The notes under the pieces were generated by a model. It was not told the DNA's origin and made no database searches. It saw only the letters and a list, made by a program, of their open reading frames with translations. A stretch of DNA of 64,000 nucleotides from Oryzias latipes (Eukaryota; Chordata; Actinopteri; Beloniformes; Adrianichthyidae). How positions within the stretch are numbered: the stretch's first letter is position 1; every line of letters starts with the position of its first letter. Shown here piece by piece: positions 22,380 through 34,309 of the stretch. The stretch is from NCBI RefSeq assembly GCF_002234675.1, contig NC_019859.2, positions 35,263,960 to 35,327,959 of the forward strand, read 5' to 3'. A program made the translations under genes and the position numbers.

Positions 22380-22642
22380 GAGCCCAGGACACACTGAGAA
22401 GAGCCTGAGCACGTCAGTTCGCTTTGTGACTTTAATTTTTCGAAACTGTCAGGCGGCGGCTGATGAGAGCTGCGCACGCGCACTCTTGACTGCAGCTTCC
22501 TGCCGTCACGTGATCTGCAGAAGCTGACCTGAAAGAGCAGAACCGAACAGTGTGGTACCTTTAACCTCCGGCGAACTTCTTTCACATTTTTGCCGGTAAT
22601 TGTTGCTCGAGGCCGTCGAGGATGTTTTCACTCGGCGAGACG
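22380..22642 (+). promoter_or_regulatory. TOM1 proximal promoter/5'UTR with an E-box of CLEAR type
   Basis: The 260 bases before the TOM1 start are richer in CpG than the AT-rich sequence upstream. They contain GTCACGTGAT at 22504-22513, about 130 bp before the ATG; it differs by one base from the palindromic CLEAR consensus GTCACGTGAC bound by TFEB/TFE3 at lysosomal genes. No TATA box is evident at a plausible spacing. Promoter assignment is from position and composition only. Confidence 0.5.
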
Positions 22643-25600
22643 ATGGATTTCCTCATCGGAAACCCCTTTTCAACGCCCGTGGGGCAGAGAATCGGTGAGT
22701 TTGAGCGGATTTGGAAGTTTTTCCTTATGATACGTCTCTAGATTTTTTAATTAAGTTACGCCTTTAAAGGTTTAAACACAAATTTTCTATTTTTGTGCGT
22801 TTATAAATAACAATTTTAAACGTAAAAGGTGTAAAACCGAATTTGTCAACAGGGATGACGTAGTTGAAGGTGGGACTTAAGTTCCTTTGAAGCCGCTTAT
22901 GATTGGTTACTAGGTTTGAGTGGCAGCTGCGTTGGCGAATCACAGCTCCGCCTTGTGTTTCCGCTCGCTTCCGTGTTTTCACCGGGGTTAAACTTTATGA
23001 GAACTTTTTGTGGTTCACGTTTTATGAGCTCTTGCTCTTCTGAACGAACTGAAAAAATATGTATTTATTTTTAAAAGTGTTTTTAGACTAAAAACGCAGA
23101 AAATCCTGGAGCAGGCGTGACCTGCTCGAGCTTTTCCTTCATTTTTTCTGCATCAGAGAGCAGCTCAGACGCAGACTTCCGAGGCAGGATGGGAGCAGGA
23201 GCAGCTGACAGTCACATGAACTGGAGGAGCTGGGAAAGCAGGGTTTGAGGGAGGGCAGAGGGATTCAACAGGTCCTCAAACGTGAGGTCAGGAGTCTGAT
23301 TTGCAGCTGGGGAAAAGAAGTTAAGGAGATTTAGAGACTTATGAGGAACCCGTGAAGGGTGCAGCGCAGAGATCTGGCCTTGATTTCCAAAGAGTTTGAA
23401 AAGCAAACATGTTAGAGGTGGAAAAGTAATGTTTTATTTCTTCTTCATTAGCAAGTTCTTGGTTCATATTTTTCAAGATTTTTTTGTTTTTGAGAAGAGA
23501 TGAATAAAGTTTAGTCTAAATTACAAAAGGGGTTTATTCAAATATACCTCTGGAAATTAAGAGGATTCATAACCACCTGTTGTTAAATATGTCCGACGCA
23601 AGAGGCCTTCATCCCTCATCTGTTTGCTCAGCTGTTGGACAGGACAAGTGGGGGAAAAAAGCGCCAATAAAAATAATGCCCGACATAATAACGTGCAAAA
23701 GAAATAGTTTGATCTTAAAGTATAAAAATCATTGCTCTGTTTGAAACTGAAGTGCAAAATGATAACTATATTTTTTTTAACTGATGTGCTAAATAAATGG
23801 CTGCTCATAGAAATAAACTTTTCAAAAACACAGGCATTCAAGCATTTTACAAACCGGAACGAGTGACAAAAAGAAATAAAGCCACCACAGTCACATTTGG
23901 TTTTAACTGTGGTTGGATCAATGGAAGATTTTTAGGTTAGCTGTTGATTTTTTTTCATCCAGCACATTTGCAGCAGAAGAAAAAAAAAAGATCACTATCG
24001 ATGCTAGTGCAGGGCGCTGACAGCTATATCCATGCAAGCCCTGCAGTTTTCTTTTTCTTTTTCAAAATAATCACCAGCAATGACGACAGCTTCGTATTCT
24101 TTCCACACATCGCGGTGGTGAATTTTTAAAAAGCTTGTGAGATTTGTGGTGTTAAAGCTCGACCTCTTTTTTTTTTCCCTCTTTGTGAAACTTCTGTTGA
24201 ACAAACTTTGCAAACAGCGAGTGAGTCGTTGGTCTCAGACTCGGTAAAACAAACCTACATGGGTGGTTATAAGTAACACCTTTAATAATGGCGTCATTTT
24301 CCTCAGTCAACTATTCAAAGAACCGGGATTTAACTACTCAGAATTTCTTACGCAGCATAAAACACCAATAATCCCCAAAGAATTGGCAGTAGTGTTTGAT
24401 GCCGTACCGTCTGGACTTAGCATGTTATTCAGGGGTTTCTACAGCGCTCCTCCTTTAACTCTTCATCGCCCCGATGTGTTGAAATCTCCTCTGGGGAGTT
24501 TGTGCTTCACTTCTGCTCAACAGTTGAACTCAAAAGTCAGAGCTTTGTTCCAAGATCATCTGGTTTCTGTTCCATCAGCTGCTCTTTATTGGGCTCATTT
24601 CATTTCTAAAAGTCTGGTCTCTACCACAAAAACCTTTCTTAACAAACAAAGTCAAAGAAATCTCATTTAAACGTATACACAGATTTGACACCTCCCCCCT
24701 CAGCAGGCCCCCCCTTCTCATTGGCGTTCAGTTTTCTAAGCGTCTGGTTTCCCAAAATTCTATTTTTCAACTGAAAAGGCTGCTATTTTACAGACCATGA
24801 AACCGAGTTGTTGATTTGTAGTCGCCGCATATAATGCAAAGTGGCTTTTAAAGTTTTAAAGATTGTTTTTAACTTGTGCTGTCCTATGGGGTCCAGATGA
24901 CCCCCCCCCCCCTTACATTGAGGTGTTCTCCCTACCATGACAAAGGTGGATAAAGGTGGAAAGATTTCATGTAATCCATGGACACCAGTGAAGATCACAA
25001 ATCACTGAAGAAAAAAGGTCCAGAGCTCTGTCTAGTGGGTCTAGATGACCCAACTCCCAAGTGCCTAGGATAGCACAAGGGTTGCTAAGTTCTTGTGACA
25101 TTTTTCTGATGTGGAGGACTTTTTTTGTTTAAAGAAGCTGAAAATTTCATATGAGTATCTTTTTATTTAAAAAGGAAAGGGCAGTTTGAAAAAGATCGTA
25201 TTTGACGTAGAAAATACGCTCAAAACTGTACGGCTGGATGGCTTTGATGTTGGTCACCATTTTTGTTGCTCTGCTACTGTTAGGTTGGGGGTGTGAGGGG
25301 CCGTAAGCTAGCAGAAGAGAATGTGAACAAAGAGCTTTCAGTAATGGACGGAGGAACGGGTGGGGTAGAATAGAATATCTTTATTTCTAAAGCACTTTTC
25401 CCAGAGCGAGTCACAAAGTGCTTTACAAAGAGCGTAAAATCATATCGAAACACAAAAAATTAGGAAAATACAATAATAATAATAATAATAATAATGGTAA
25501 AACAAAACACAGTAAAACGCGGTAAAACTAGGACTAAATCAACTAAAAGTCTTGACCTGAGATTTAAAATACTAAACGGAGGTGAGGGTGAGGGGGGGTC

Positions 25601-28600
25601 AGTGCCTACAGTCTCGCCCACAATTCCTGCCGCTGTGCAGATGCTGTCACTCTGTCAGAATTCCCGCCCTAACTACCAAAAAACTATAGTGCTGCACTAT
25701 GTAGTGCCCTGAATTTGAAAAGCAATTCGGACAATTTTTATATATTGTTTTTAAACAGTGGATATGACGATTTCACAAAGTTAAAATCTAATTAATGTGA
25801 GCGTTTTGCGACAATTATTTATGAGTCAACAGTCTTCTGAAGATAAAAATGTTTATGGTTTATAAAAAAAAAAAATTTAAATGTACGTTTTTGGGCAAAA
25901 ATTGTTCCGACTGGTCTATATCCAGTGAGCATCGATACACACTGGCTTTTCACCGAGACTTCTGGGAAATTTCTTGGGCGCTGGATTTTGTAGATTCGGA
26001 AAGCTCTAGAAAATGGCAAACGTGGGATATAGTGAGCAATGTTGTGAGTAGGGAAGGAATTAGGACACAACCAATGTCTTTGAAAACAATACAATTTTTA
26101 AAATTTTGGCTAAAATGATCATACTGAAAGCCAACTGGGAACGCTCTGAAAGTGGATCAAAAGAGGATCTGAGTGGGACTTTATTGAGCTGGAAATCAGT
26201 CAGATGTTCTGAAGATCGTTCTGAAGCTTAAAAAACCAAGAGTTCATCAGGACTGTGCAGAACGCAGGTTAGGTGGGACGCTGCAGAACATCTGAAGAGG
26301 AAAAACAAGTTCAAGTTCTTCCTCTGCTGATGTGGTTATTCAGTGTCAACCTGCTGTGTTTGTGCTGACAGAGCGGGCGACCAGCGGCTCTCTGCAGGCG
26401 GAGGACTGGGGGCTCAACTTGGAGATCTGTGACATCATCAATGAGACCGACGAAGGGTAAGGAGACGACCGGTCCGGGCTTTCCATCCAGTCCTCCTGAA
26501 GCTTTGCTTCCCGCCACAAGATTTCCTGTTGCTGTTGACCTGCTCGCTTCCTTTCTGGCTGTGATGCCGCTCAAACGTCTGACAACCAACTCGCCCTTTT
26601 ACTCAAAATGCCCCAGTTCTTTTTTTGGAGGGGGCATTATTTGGTTTTTGTGGTTAAAACCCCCCCAATGTTTTTGTGAAGTGTATTTTTTAATAAAACG
26701 GCATCATTTTGCACCAGAACATCCCATAGCTGCCGTGTTTAGTGCTGGGCTCATTTGCATTTCTGCTTCCCTTCAGGCCCAAAGACGCAGTCAAAGCCAT
26801 AAAGAAGAGAATCGTTGGGAACAAAAACTTCAGGGAGATCATGCTGGCTCTTACCGTGAGTTTCGGTTTACAACAGCTGTCCTCTCGTGGCTCATCAGTG
26901 TTCACGGCAGGGGGGGGGGGCACACGCGGCCCGTCAAGCTATTTCATCTGGCCCGCCAAACTGGAATAAATCCCTGTAATTTTGGTGTCCACCCATAGAT
27001 GGTGCACTACAAATAATCTGACCTTTGTCTGTGGTGTTCATGTGGTGTTGGGAAAATTTGTTGGTTTTTTTATGGTCGTGCGTTTTCCGGGATGGAAAAT
27101 CATTTTTCCCATCATTCCAACACCAACATGAACGCAGCATTTCTCTAAGTTTACAATATTTCCTGAAGGACATTGACGCAATTGACGCAATTGACAGTAA
27201 AACGAGAAGAAAACAAACAGTTTTAAAATAAAAACTCCAAAATGTTCTGATTTAATATATATATATATCAGTTTTCAATCAAAATTAAAGAATGTCTTCA
27301 TCTAGATTCTATGTTCTGTCTTTCTCTTATGGGGTGGATTACCAAAACACACCACGCCTCTGGTTCCTTGTGATAAACTTTAGAACCCAAAAAGTTTGCC
27401 CCCCCCCTGGTTCACGGTGATACGTTTGCAGGTGGTTCTGTAAATACCTGAGCAGAATGTTCTCGTGGTTTTTTCTGTTTGTCTTTTGAAGGTTCTTGAG
27501 ACCTGCGTGAAGAACTGTGGCCACCGCTTCCATGCTCTGGTGGCCACCCAGGACTTTGTGGAGGGGGTTCTGGTCCGTTCCATTTTGCCCAAATACAACC
27601 CCCCCACTATCCTCCATGACCGTGTTCTCAGCCTCATACAGGTATGCGTGTTCACGGGGAACCTGTCACAGACCTTCACACGGAGGGATTTTATTTATTT
27701 AGCATGAAAAGTTCAGTGAGCAAGAAGGTGGCCTTTGAGGCGAATGACGCAGCATCATATAGATCCTTGACAGCTGTGTCAGGCTCTCATCGTGATGAAG
27801 GGATTTCTGCAGAGTGACTGTTTGGTCTTTCCAGAGTCTGTCATCTGTTCTTGCTCGGGCTTTCACAGTAGCTGCTGTGCTTTAGAGCAGGGGCCCCCCA
27901 ACCCTTTTAAGGCCACAGACCAGTCTAACGTCAGACCTGATGTTTTTCAGCGACGAGGCTGCAGTTAGGGCTCACATTTTTTAAGCGTCTGGTTTCCAAA
28001 TAATCTATTTGTCAGCTGAAGAGTTTGCTATGATGTAGTTTTAAAAAGACACTTTAAAACTGACGGTGGATATTTTACAGATAAAGAGTCAATATTTGTC
28101 CGTATTCCCACCCTAACCCCTAACTACTAAAAAAAAAACCATATAGCGTTGACTATGTAGTGCCCTGGATTTTAAAAGCGATTCGGACACCAAGCTCACT
28201 ACTTTGTTTAATCTTTTGTCGTAACGACATTCATCCAATCTACGGATTTCAGTAGTAGCTCCGCCCTAACCGGTCCGTTCCATTTTTCTATGGACCTACA
28301 ACCAACAGGGGCCCAAAAGTGGAAGGAATCGGTCCGGCTTTATTGGTCCATTTTATAATGGAGACACCCAAAACCCCTAGCTGGACCGGACCACTCAGTG
28401 GAAACGAGGCTTTACTCCCCCTTAAATGTTGCATAAGTGTCGCTTTTCTCTGTGCGGTTTCACCGAGCGGCCTTCATTCTACCTGCGTGCTCCGTGTGCC
28501 CCGTCCAGGTTTACCCGCTGTTTACCTGCACACAGCCTGCTTCCAGCCCTAAGGGTAGTTGTGACTCGAGGCTTTAATCCCGTTAAAAAAACATTTCTCC

Positions 28601-31600
28601 TAACATTGGTTTAGAAAAGGTGTCATTCAGTGAGTGGTATGAAATTCTGGGTATTGGTATCAGCAGCCGGCTCTGGTCAAGTGAAGTCCAAACCTTCCTA
28701 ATCGCTCTGAATTCTTTCACTCTGGGCTGAAAGCTGTTGAATGCAGTGACGCATCTGCCCCCTCTTTCACCCGCAGTCATGGGCTGATGCGTTTCGCACT
28801 AACCCCTCCCTGTCAGGGGTGGTGTACGTCTACGATGACTTGAGAAGGCGGGGTCTGGAGTTCCCCATGACGGACCTGGATGCCCTGTCTCCCATCCACA
28901 CTCCAAACAGGGTGAGCCGGGTCACAGGGCAGAGGGCAAATCCTCATTTGGGGTCCTGTGTAGACTCTGTCTCTCTGACATCTTGCAGAGTATTCCTGAG
29001 AACGGCCCCTGTGAGGTGGCCCCCGCCCCCACGCCTCCGCCACAGTCTACGGCTCCAGCTGGTAACCACAGCCAGAATAGCTCCCCTCCAGTCCAGCCCA
29101 GTGATGGACCAGTGTCGCTGTCTCCAGCACAGGTACCGCCACATGTCTGTTTAGTCGGTGGAGCCTCAGTCTGACAGTTCCAGGAAGTCCCAGCTGATTA
29201 GCTCCCCTGTCTGTGTCTACGGCTCCACAATAAATGCTGCAAAGTCAAACATGTGAACGAAACGAGGAAGCGTCTGCACCTGCGTTTCGAGCAGGCTTTG
29301 AATGAACGCAAACACACTAAGACCATAAAATATGCCCGTAATTACTGTGCTCTGACAAGTCTGTCGTGCTACTGATAATGTTTGGGATCATCTGCAGTGA
29401 GAACCAGTTTGGTGTTTTCCCACTGACGACAGCTGTAATCAAACCCCTCCTACAACGGGACCATCTAGACCAGACACAAATGACCAACTGCAGGCCGATG
29501 TCAAACCTGCCATTTTTTAAGTTAGATTAATGAAAAAGCTGTTTTTCCATCAGTTAAATGAATTCTTAATAAGAATCAGCTGCTATGATGTCTTCTAGTC
29601 AGGCGTCAGACACCACCACGGCACTAATCGGTGTCTAGCTCTATGTTTGAATGCAGACAGTGAAACTATGTCTGTGCTAGTTTTATTGGATCTCAGTGTT
29701 GCGTTTGACTCAGTCGACCACACTAGATTAATCAAACGTCTGCAAAACTGGTTGGGTCTCACTGGGCCAGTACTAAACTGGTTCAAAACCTACTTCAAAT
29801 CTGAGCTGACAGAAACTACATGTGGAGTTCCCCAAGGCTCCATCCTAGGCCCACTTCTATCAACCAACTACATGCTCCCACTGGCCCAGGTTATAAAAAA
29901 CAACATTAGTTACCATAGCTATGCAGATGACACACAGGTATATATTACTTTGACACCAGAAGACCGAGGCCCTGCAGGCCTCAAACATTTTCCCCTCACC
30001 AAAACTGGCCTTTTTTTGCAAAACGTTTAGACACGTGTGGTGTAGAAGTTTTGATGTCGACACCGGCCTGTGCTGCCGTCACTCTAACAGAGAAGCTGTA
30101 GCAGTGATCTTTCTTTGTGGACATTTCTCTATTTTTATTCCTCTGGTGAATCTGCAGGAGCAGAAGCTGCGGAGCGACCTGGAGATGGTGAAAGCAAACC
30201 TCACTGTGATGTCCGCTCTGCTGAACGAGCTGGCACCAGGCCACAGCAAGCCCGACGACATTCAGCTTCTACAGGTGTGTGCGTGTGTGCGTGTGTGCGT
30301 GTGTGAGTGTGTGCGTGCACTATGCCTTTGGGAGTAGTTCAGCGGGGAATCCTTCTGCACACATAACCCTATCTGCAGACCACATCTTTCTGAGTGCAGC
30401 ACAAATGCACGAAAACCCATCAGTGTTATCTCAGAAAACCTGTTTGGAGGGAGATGAGCTGCTACTAATGTGTAAATTGTTCATTTGTGACATGCATGTT
30501 GTGCAGATTTGGTATTAGTTCTTTTAAGATGTGTGCAAAATAAGGAGGCTGATGCCAGTCAAATGCAACGAAACTTTACTGAGTTGATATGTTTTCACCT
30601 CTCTTAGGTGATGGTTAACAGAAGGATTGAAGAGCAAACATTTTTCATTTCTGCTGACGGGTTTGTTGGCGTGAAAGTAAAGAGCTCCTCCTGTGTTCAA
30701 GCAGCAGCTCTTCTCGGTGTGTAAGAAGATGCAGACGCGTGTGGTGGAGCTCATCCCACAGCTGCTGGACGAAGGGTTCATCGCAGAGCTGCTGACGATC
30801 AATGACGACCTGAACAACGCCTTCATCCGCTATGAGAGGTGCGCGCTGGCATTTCTGCAGGATTCACGGCAAAAAGCTGGAGCTTGACGTTGTCCTGCGT
30901 TGATGTTTCAGGTTTGACAGGCAGAACAAAGCTCAAGTTACGAATTCACATCAGGTACAATCATGGTCCTGTTTTTAGAACTTGGCTGGTAGGAAATTGA
31001 TGATTTCTCTTGAAAGCGTGGAGTTAGTGAGCGGGCTGACGCTCTCCTCTGTTTGCAGAGCTCCGCTGAGAGTCCGAGTCTCCTCGAAGCCGAGCCTTCA
31101 GCCGACAAACAGCCGGCTGTCATCCCGACAAGCAGCCAACCAGCAGTCGGCTCCCAGAGCGGCCCCCAGCCGGCGGCCTGTCACCGTGAGTCCGCCGTTT
31201 ACGAACCCCAGAGCCTCGGGGTGACCTCAGGAACTCTGAATGCGCTGCCTTTAAAACCACAGCAGCCGGCTGTTTGCTAAAGTCTGAAACTGTGCTTGAC
31301 AGAGGAAGAGGAGGAGTTTGACATGTTTGCCCAAACCAGGGGCAGCTCTTTGGCTGAGCAGAGGAAGAGGTGAGTGATGCTGACAGACGGCTTACAGCTA
31401 AACGGAATGACCCGCTCCAATAAGGAAGGCTGTTGTTGACAGCAGCATTTTCAAACATTTAAAATGGCGTTTTCCTAAAAACGGAACAAAAACAGAGGCA
31501 CAAATGCCGGTTTGAAATCGGATGATGTGACAAACTGACCACAAAATGTAAAATCAAAGTCACACAAATGCAAGGATCCTGAAAGCCTTCTACAATGGTA

Positions 31601-33530
31601 ATGGAGTTTGGCTTTAGCTTCAAAAAATCCCCCAAACTCTTTTCCTAAATGTGTTTGTGTCCAGTGTCAAGTATGAGGACCCCGGGGCCGTGGAGGGGCT
31701 GGCAGAGGCCCTGGACTCCAGGCTGCAGGTCACAGCGGCGGTGCGTATGCCGTAGTCTGGCTCCACATTCAGTAGACCCCTTTCCACAGTGACATCCGAC
31801 AAAACGGCTGCCAGCGTGTAAAGTTACTTCTGGTTTAGCGGCCTAGACAGGCAAAGCGGAGAAGTGAATGCAGTTTAACAGGGTAAATAATAGAAGGTCA
31901 CCGAACCAATTTACTGTATTTATGTCATAAAAGTCCTACCTAACTGTCCTCGTTTTCCTCTCAGACAAATCAAAATAAAAATGAAGGCTATTGAAAATAT
32001 CGGCCGTTCATTTGAGCAGATTTTACTGTAACGGTTTCTGTTTTGGCGGATTTTATTCGCACTTAAAATAAGACCAAGCACAAATAAACGGATGGAAATT
32101 CTTTGACGCACGTTGCTGCATTACCCGCTCCCATCTTCATAACTTCCGAGGCTAAATGTAGTTGTTGTTTGACAGGATATTTTAGGGGGTAATGGTAAAA
32201 AAAAAACAGGAATAGTTTTTTTTTGGCACTGCGGGTATTTTTTTTGCTGTGCCAGGTATTTTCAGCTGCCAAAATAAGTGATTCCAATGAAGAAGAGTTC
32301 CATTTACATATTTCTCTGCATCTCCTGGAGGAGCAGTGAGCTGCAGACACAGCCGCACTGCGGTATTAAACTCTAACCGTGATCCTAACCCTTCCTCCAG
32401 GTCTGTGCGGCCACGATAAAAGCTCAGCACTTGCTCTGGTGCAAATTGTCTGTCATATTTTTGGTTTCCAGTTAATTTGATTCCCGTTTTTCCTGCAGAT
32501 CAGACACGGTTATGAGCAAAAGCAAAGGGGAGAAGCGATAGAACCACGGCTGAGCGAACGGCGGTTCACTTGATCGCAGCAGAAAGCAATGCAGCAGTAA
32601 TTAGTTTGACTTTAATGTAACAAAGGCTGAAACGGTCTTACTTTCGCTGTTTTTACAACCATTTTGTGAACAGAAATGTAAGCAACTTTTAACTGGGCAG
32701 AAAAGATCTGGTACAGCTCTACGTCTCAGACTCAAAGCTGTTGCTAGCGTTAGCATCGTTTAGGAGAGTAAAAACCGAATCTACCTTCAGAATCAGTAGA
32801 ATTCAATGAAGTATTTGAAACCTTTGTCTGACTTTAGCCAGGTAGCAACACAGAAAATGATCCACGACTTGTTTATTACCGCCCATGTGGATTTATGGAA
32901 GCAGCTGTGCAGTATTTTTCTGCAGGCAGGATTACTTTAGTTTGTATTTTGATTTGTGAACCATCTCAGAGAGGAAAACGATCACGGGTAGGTAGGACAT
33001 TTATAAATAATGCAGTTGGTAGCGGAAGTAACGTTACACAGTGGGGGAGATGTCACCGTTTTTGTGAAAAGGGTCTTTTCTCCTTCATGCTTTTCTGAAG
33101 CGTCTCTTTTGGGCTGCCTCCTCGCAGGCGCCACCAGCAAACAACGGCCTACAGAATGACATCGACGCGTGGTTGGTGGGCGACATGGTAAGGACGGTAC
33201 AGACCACGTGCACCGACGTGCGCGGGACTGCTTAACACAATCGTCTGTTTTGTTTTCCAAGCTGGAGGATCAGCCCTCGATCAGTGAGGGAGTGTCCAGT
33301 GAAGGTGCGTTTGGCTGCCAACACGCCATTTCATGGTTTTTGGTGCTCGACTCTTCCTTTATGCACAACACCTGTCCTTCTCAGAGTTCGACAAGTTTCT
33401 GGAGGACCGGGTGAAGGCGGTGGAGCGCAGCGGCCAGACAGTCTGCAGCGCGCCGCCCTCCACAGCAAGACCGCCGCCGAGCGGCGCCCGGCAGCAGGGC
33501 ACGTCACATGACCAGCTGTTTTCACTCTGA
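22643..33530 (+). CDS. tom1: TOM1, endosomal VHS-GAT trafficking adaptor (15 coding exons)
   Basis: Exons: 22643-22694, 26372-26456, 26777-26855, 27492-27641, 28777-28911, 28989-29132, 30158-30274, 30705-30838, 30912-30954, 31059-31185, 31303-31369, 31665-31740, 33128-33187, 33262-33304, 33385-33530. All junctions are GT-AG; the sum is 1458 nt, 485 residues (human TOM1 is 492). The VHS domain spans about residues 15-152 ([10 protein letters not shown] start, [30 protein letters not shown]) and the GAT domain about 216-300. The tail keeps [20 protein letters not shown] and [11 protein letters not shown]. Residues such as RIVGNKNF and [13 protein letters not shown] favour TOM1 over TOM1L2. The adaptor binds ubiquitinated cargo, Tollip and clathrin on endosomes. 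An in-frame ATG at 22622 would add seven residues; 22643 matches the family start. The clathrin-box region is altered (see findings). Confidence 0.95.
23520..23665 (+). repeat. LINE 3' tail, second copy of the family at 14060
   Basis: Located in TOM1 intron 1. ttacaaaaggggtttattca, atatgtccgac, gcaagaggcc and tgttggacaggacaagt match the minus-strand insert at 14060-14911 in opposite orientation. Confidence 0.65.
24255..24700 (+). mobile_element. L1-like LINE fragment in TOM1 intron 1
   Basis: The frame at 24263-24670 encodes [20 protein letters not shown] and [20 protein letters not shown], nearly identical to the second half of the LINE at 46414-48530 ([20 protein letters not shown]). It is truncated at both ends and lacks the reverse transcriptase core. 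Two copies in one window imply a recently active family. Confidence 0.8.
24871..25083. mobile_element. MITE of about 200 bp, copy 1
   Basis: Right end ctaggatagcacaagggtt pairs with the more decayed left end aacttgtgctgtccta. The interior (ttgaggtgttctccctacca, gtctagtgggtctagatgac) matches 62713-62912. Contains a C run at 24901-24912. Non-coding. Confidence 0.8.
25085..26210 (+). repeat. Repeat family X, copy c (interrupted)
   Basis: First half 25100-25360 (gtatttgacgtagaaaatac, ggccgtaagctagcag, gagctttcagtaatggacgg) and last part 26095-26200 (aattttggctaaaatgatca, aactgggaacgctctgaaag, gagtgggacttt) match copies a and b. Between them are an aataatagtag-like tandem (25471-25493) and an unrelated repeat at 25655-25745 whose match recurs at 28090-28195. 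Confidence 0.5.
26860..27490. other. TOM1 intron 3: hAT-like fragment and filler
   Basis: 26912-26970 has gcggcccgtcaagctatttc then atctggcccgccaaactgga, a common internal piece of hAT-type elements. The rest is non-coding, with a short AT run at 27256-27269 and three copies of attgacgca at 27172-27198. Confidence 0.4.
27885..28200. repeat. hAT-like terminus and second repeat in TOM1 intron 4
   Basis: 27885-27960 (agcaggggccccccaaccct then ggccacagaccagt) is a Charlie-type hAT end. 28090-28195 (ttcccaccctaacccctaac, actatgtagtgccctgg, gcgattcggacacc) matches 25655-25735 and belongs to a different family. Confidence 0.5.
28200..28770. other. Rest of TOM1 intron 4
   Basis: Non-coding; no further element or exon recognised. 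Confidence 0.3.
29410..30000 (+). mobile_element. L2/Rex-like LINE fragment in TOM1 intron 6
   Basis: A decayed upstream part reads [14 protein letters not shown] (29480-29518). The frame at 29647-30030 then holds reverse transcriptase motifs: [32 protein letters not shown] and [14 protein letters not shown], the last with the catalytic YADD. Upstream stops and a missing 5' part show it is dead. Confidence 0.85.
30275..30330. repeat. GTGTGC-type tandem immediately after TOM1 exon 7
   Basis: The donor GTGTGTGCGTG of exon 7 begins directly in a short (GTGTGC)n tandem, so the splice donor itself is part of the repeat. Confidence 0.7.
31774..33076. mobile_element. Inverted-repeat element filling TOM1 intron 12
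   Basis: The left end (gacccctttccacagtgaca, then aagttacttctg) and the right end reversed (gacccttttcacaaaaacgg, then aacgttacttccg) match for over 200 bp, with further matching blocks gtcctacctaactgtcctcg and cgttttcctctc at 31933-31965 paired with 32960-33000. The intron is 31741-33127, so about 94 percent of it is this one element. No transposase frame. Confidence 0.65.
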
Positions 33531-33760
33531 ATGTAGAGCGAGCACAGCTTCATAAAAGAACTTCATAAAAGTCTCAATCTTTTCTGAACTAATCTCACAG
33601 TAAATGCTGTATTTCTATTTCATTACATTGTTTGTACATAACCTTCTGTTACTGTATTTATGATTTATTAGTAGTATTATATTGTGAACAAAAACTGTTT
33701 ACAGTTGCAGAGAATCTCATTGGTGCCTTTGACCCAAAATGCTGATTTCCTATAAAGGAG

Positions 33761-33766
33761 AATAAA
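33761..33766 (+). other. TOM1 polyadenylation signal AATAAA
   Basis: A canonical AATAAA lies 231 bp after the TOM1 stop codon, followed by a T-rich stretch. It is the first perfect signal after the stop and gives a short 3'UTR of about 250 bp. Confidence 0.65.
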
Positions 33767-33784
33767 CGGGGATCCGTTCCTCAA

Positions 33785-34305
33785 TCCTCTGCTCTTCTGT
33801 TAACATGTTTCTGCTGATGGGGGCGGCTGAGCGGCTCCTCTCTGCTGGGGTTCAAACCTGTGTCACTGGAGGACGCTGCAATAACAATGGATTGAACGCT
33901 TTAAAGCCTTCGACCCATGTTTTCCTGTTTCTCTTTTTTTATTATTGTATCTTCCATTTTTTTGTCTCATAACTCCTACAATGTTTCATCTATTTCAACC
34001 ATCCAACTATTCAAATGTTTCATCTTTTTCCAGCTGTGACTTTTTCTCCTTCAAATCCTTGAACTTTTCCAGATATTCCAGGATTTCTGCCTCCATTTAA
34101 ATCCATGGGGAATCCTTGGTGCAGAAGCTCGCTGGTTCGATACCGGGCCCTGGCATTTTTCACAAACATATCCATTTTGTTATTGTGCTGTTTTCACTTT
34201 GATAATTTCTTTCTTTCTTTTTGTTGCCAGTTATGACCCTTTAAGTTTCATTTTCATTCAATAACATAACATTCAATCCTGCATTTTCTTCTGGAAATGC
34301 AGCTC
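33785..34305. other. Intergenic stretch after TOM1
   Basis: Non-coding. A B-box-like ggttcgatacc sits at 34134-34144 but I see no A-box upstream, so no tRNA or SINE is called. Confidence 0.3.
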
Positions 34306-34309
34306 CTTT

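Noticed and set aside
22622..22642. Upstream in-frame ATG of TOM1 (MFSLGET extension)
   Set aside because: Possible, but family members start at MDFLxGNPF, which is at 22643 with an A at -3.
26429..26998. 189-codon plus-strand frame
   Set aside because: Begins inside TOM1 exon 2 in another frame and runs through an intron with hAT-like sequence; no domain.
34134..34144. B-box-like ggttcgatacc after TOM1
   Set aside because: No A box at the proper distance and no tRNA-like fold.
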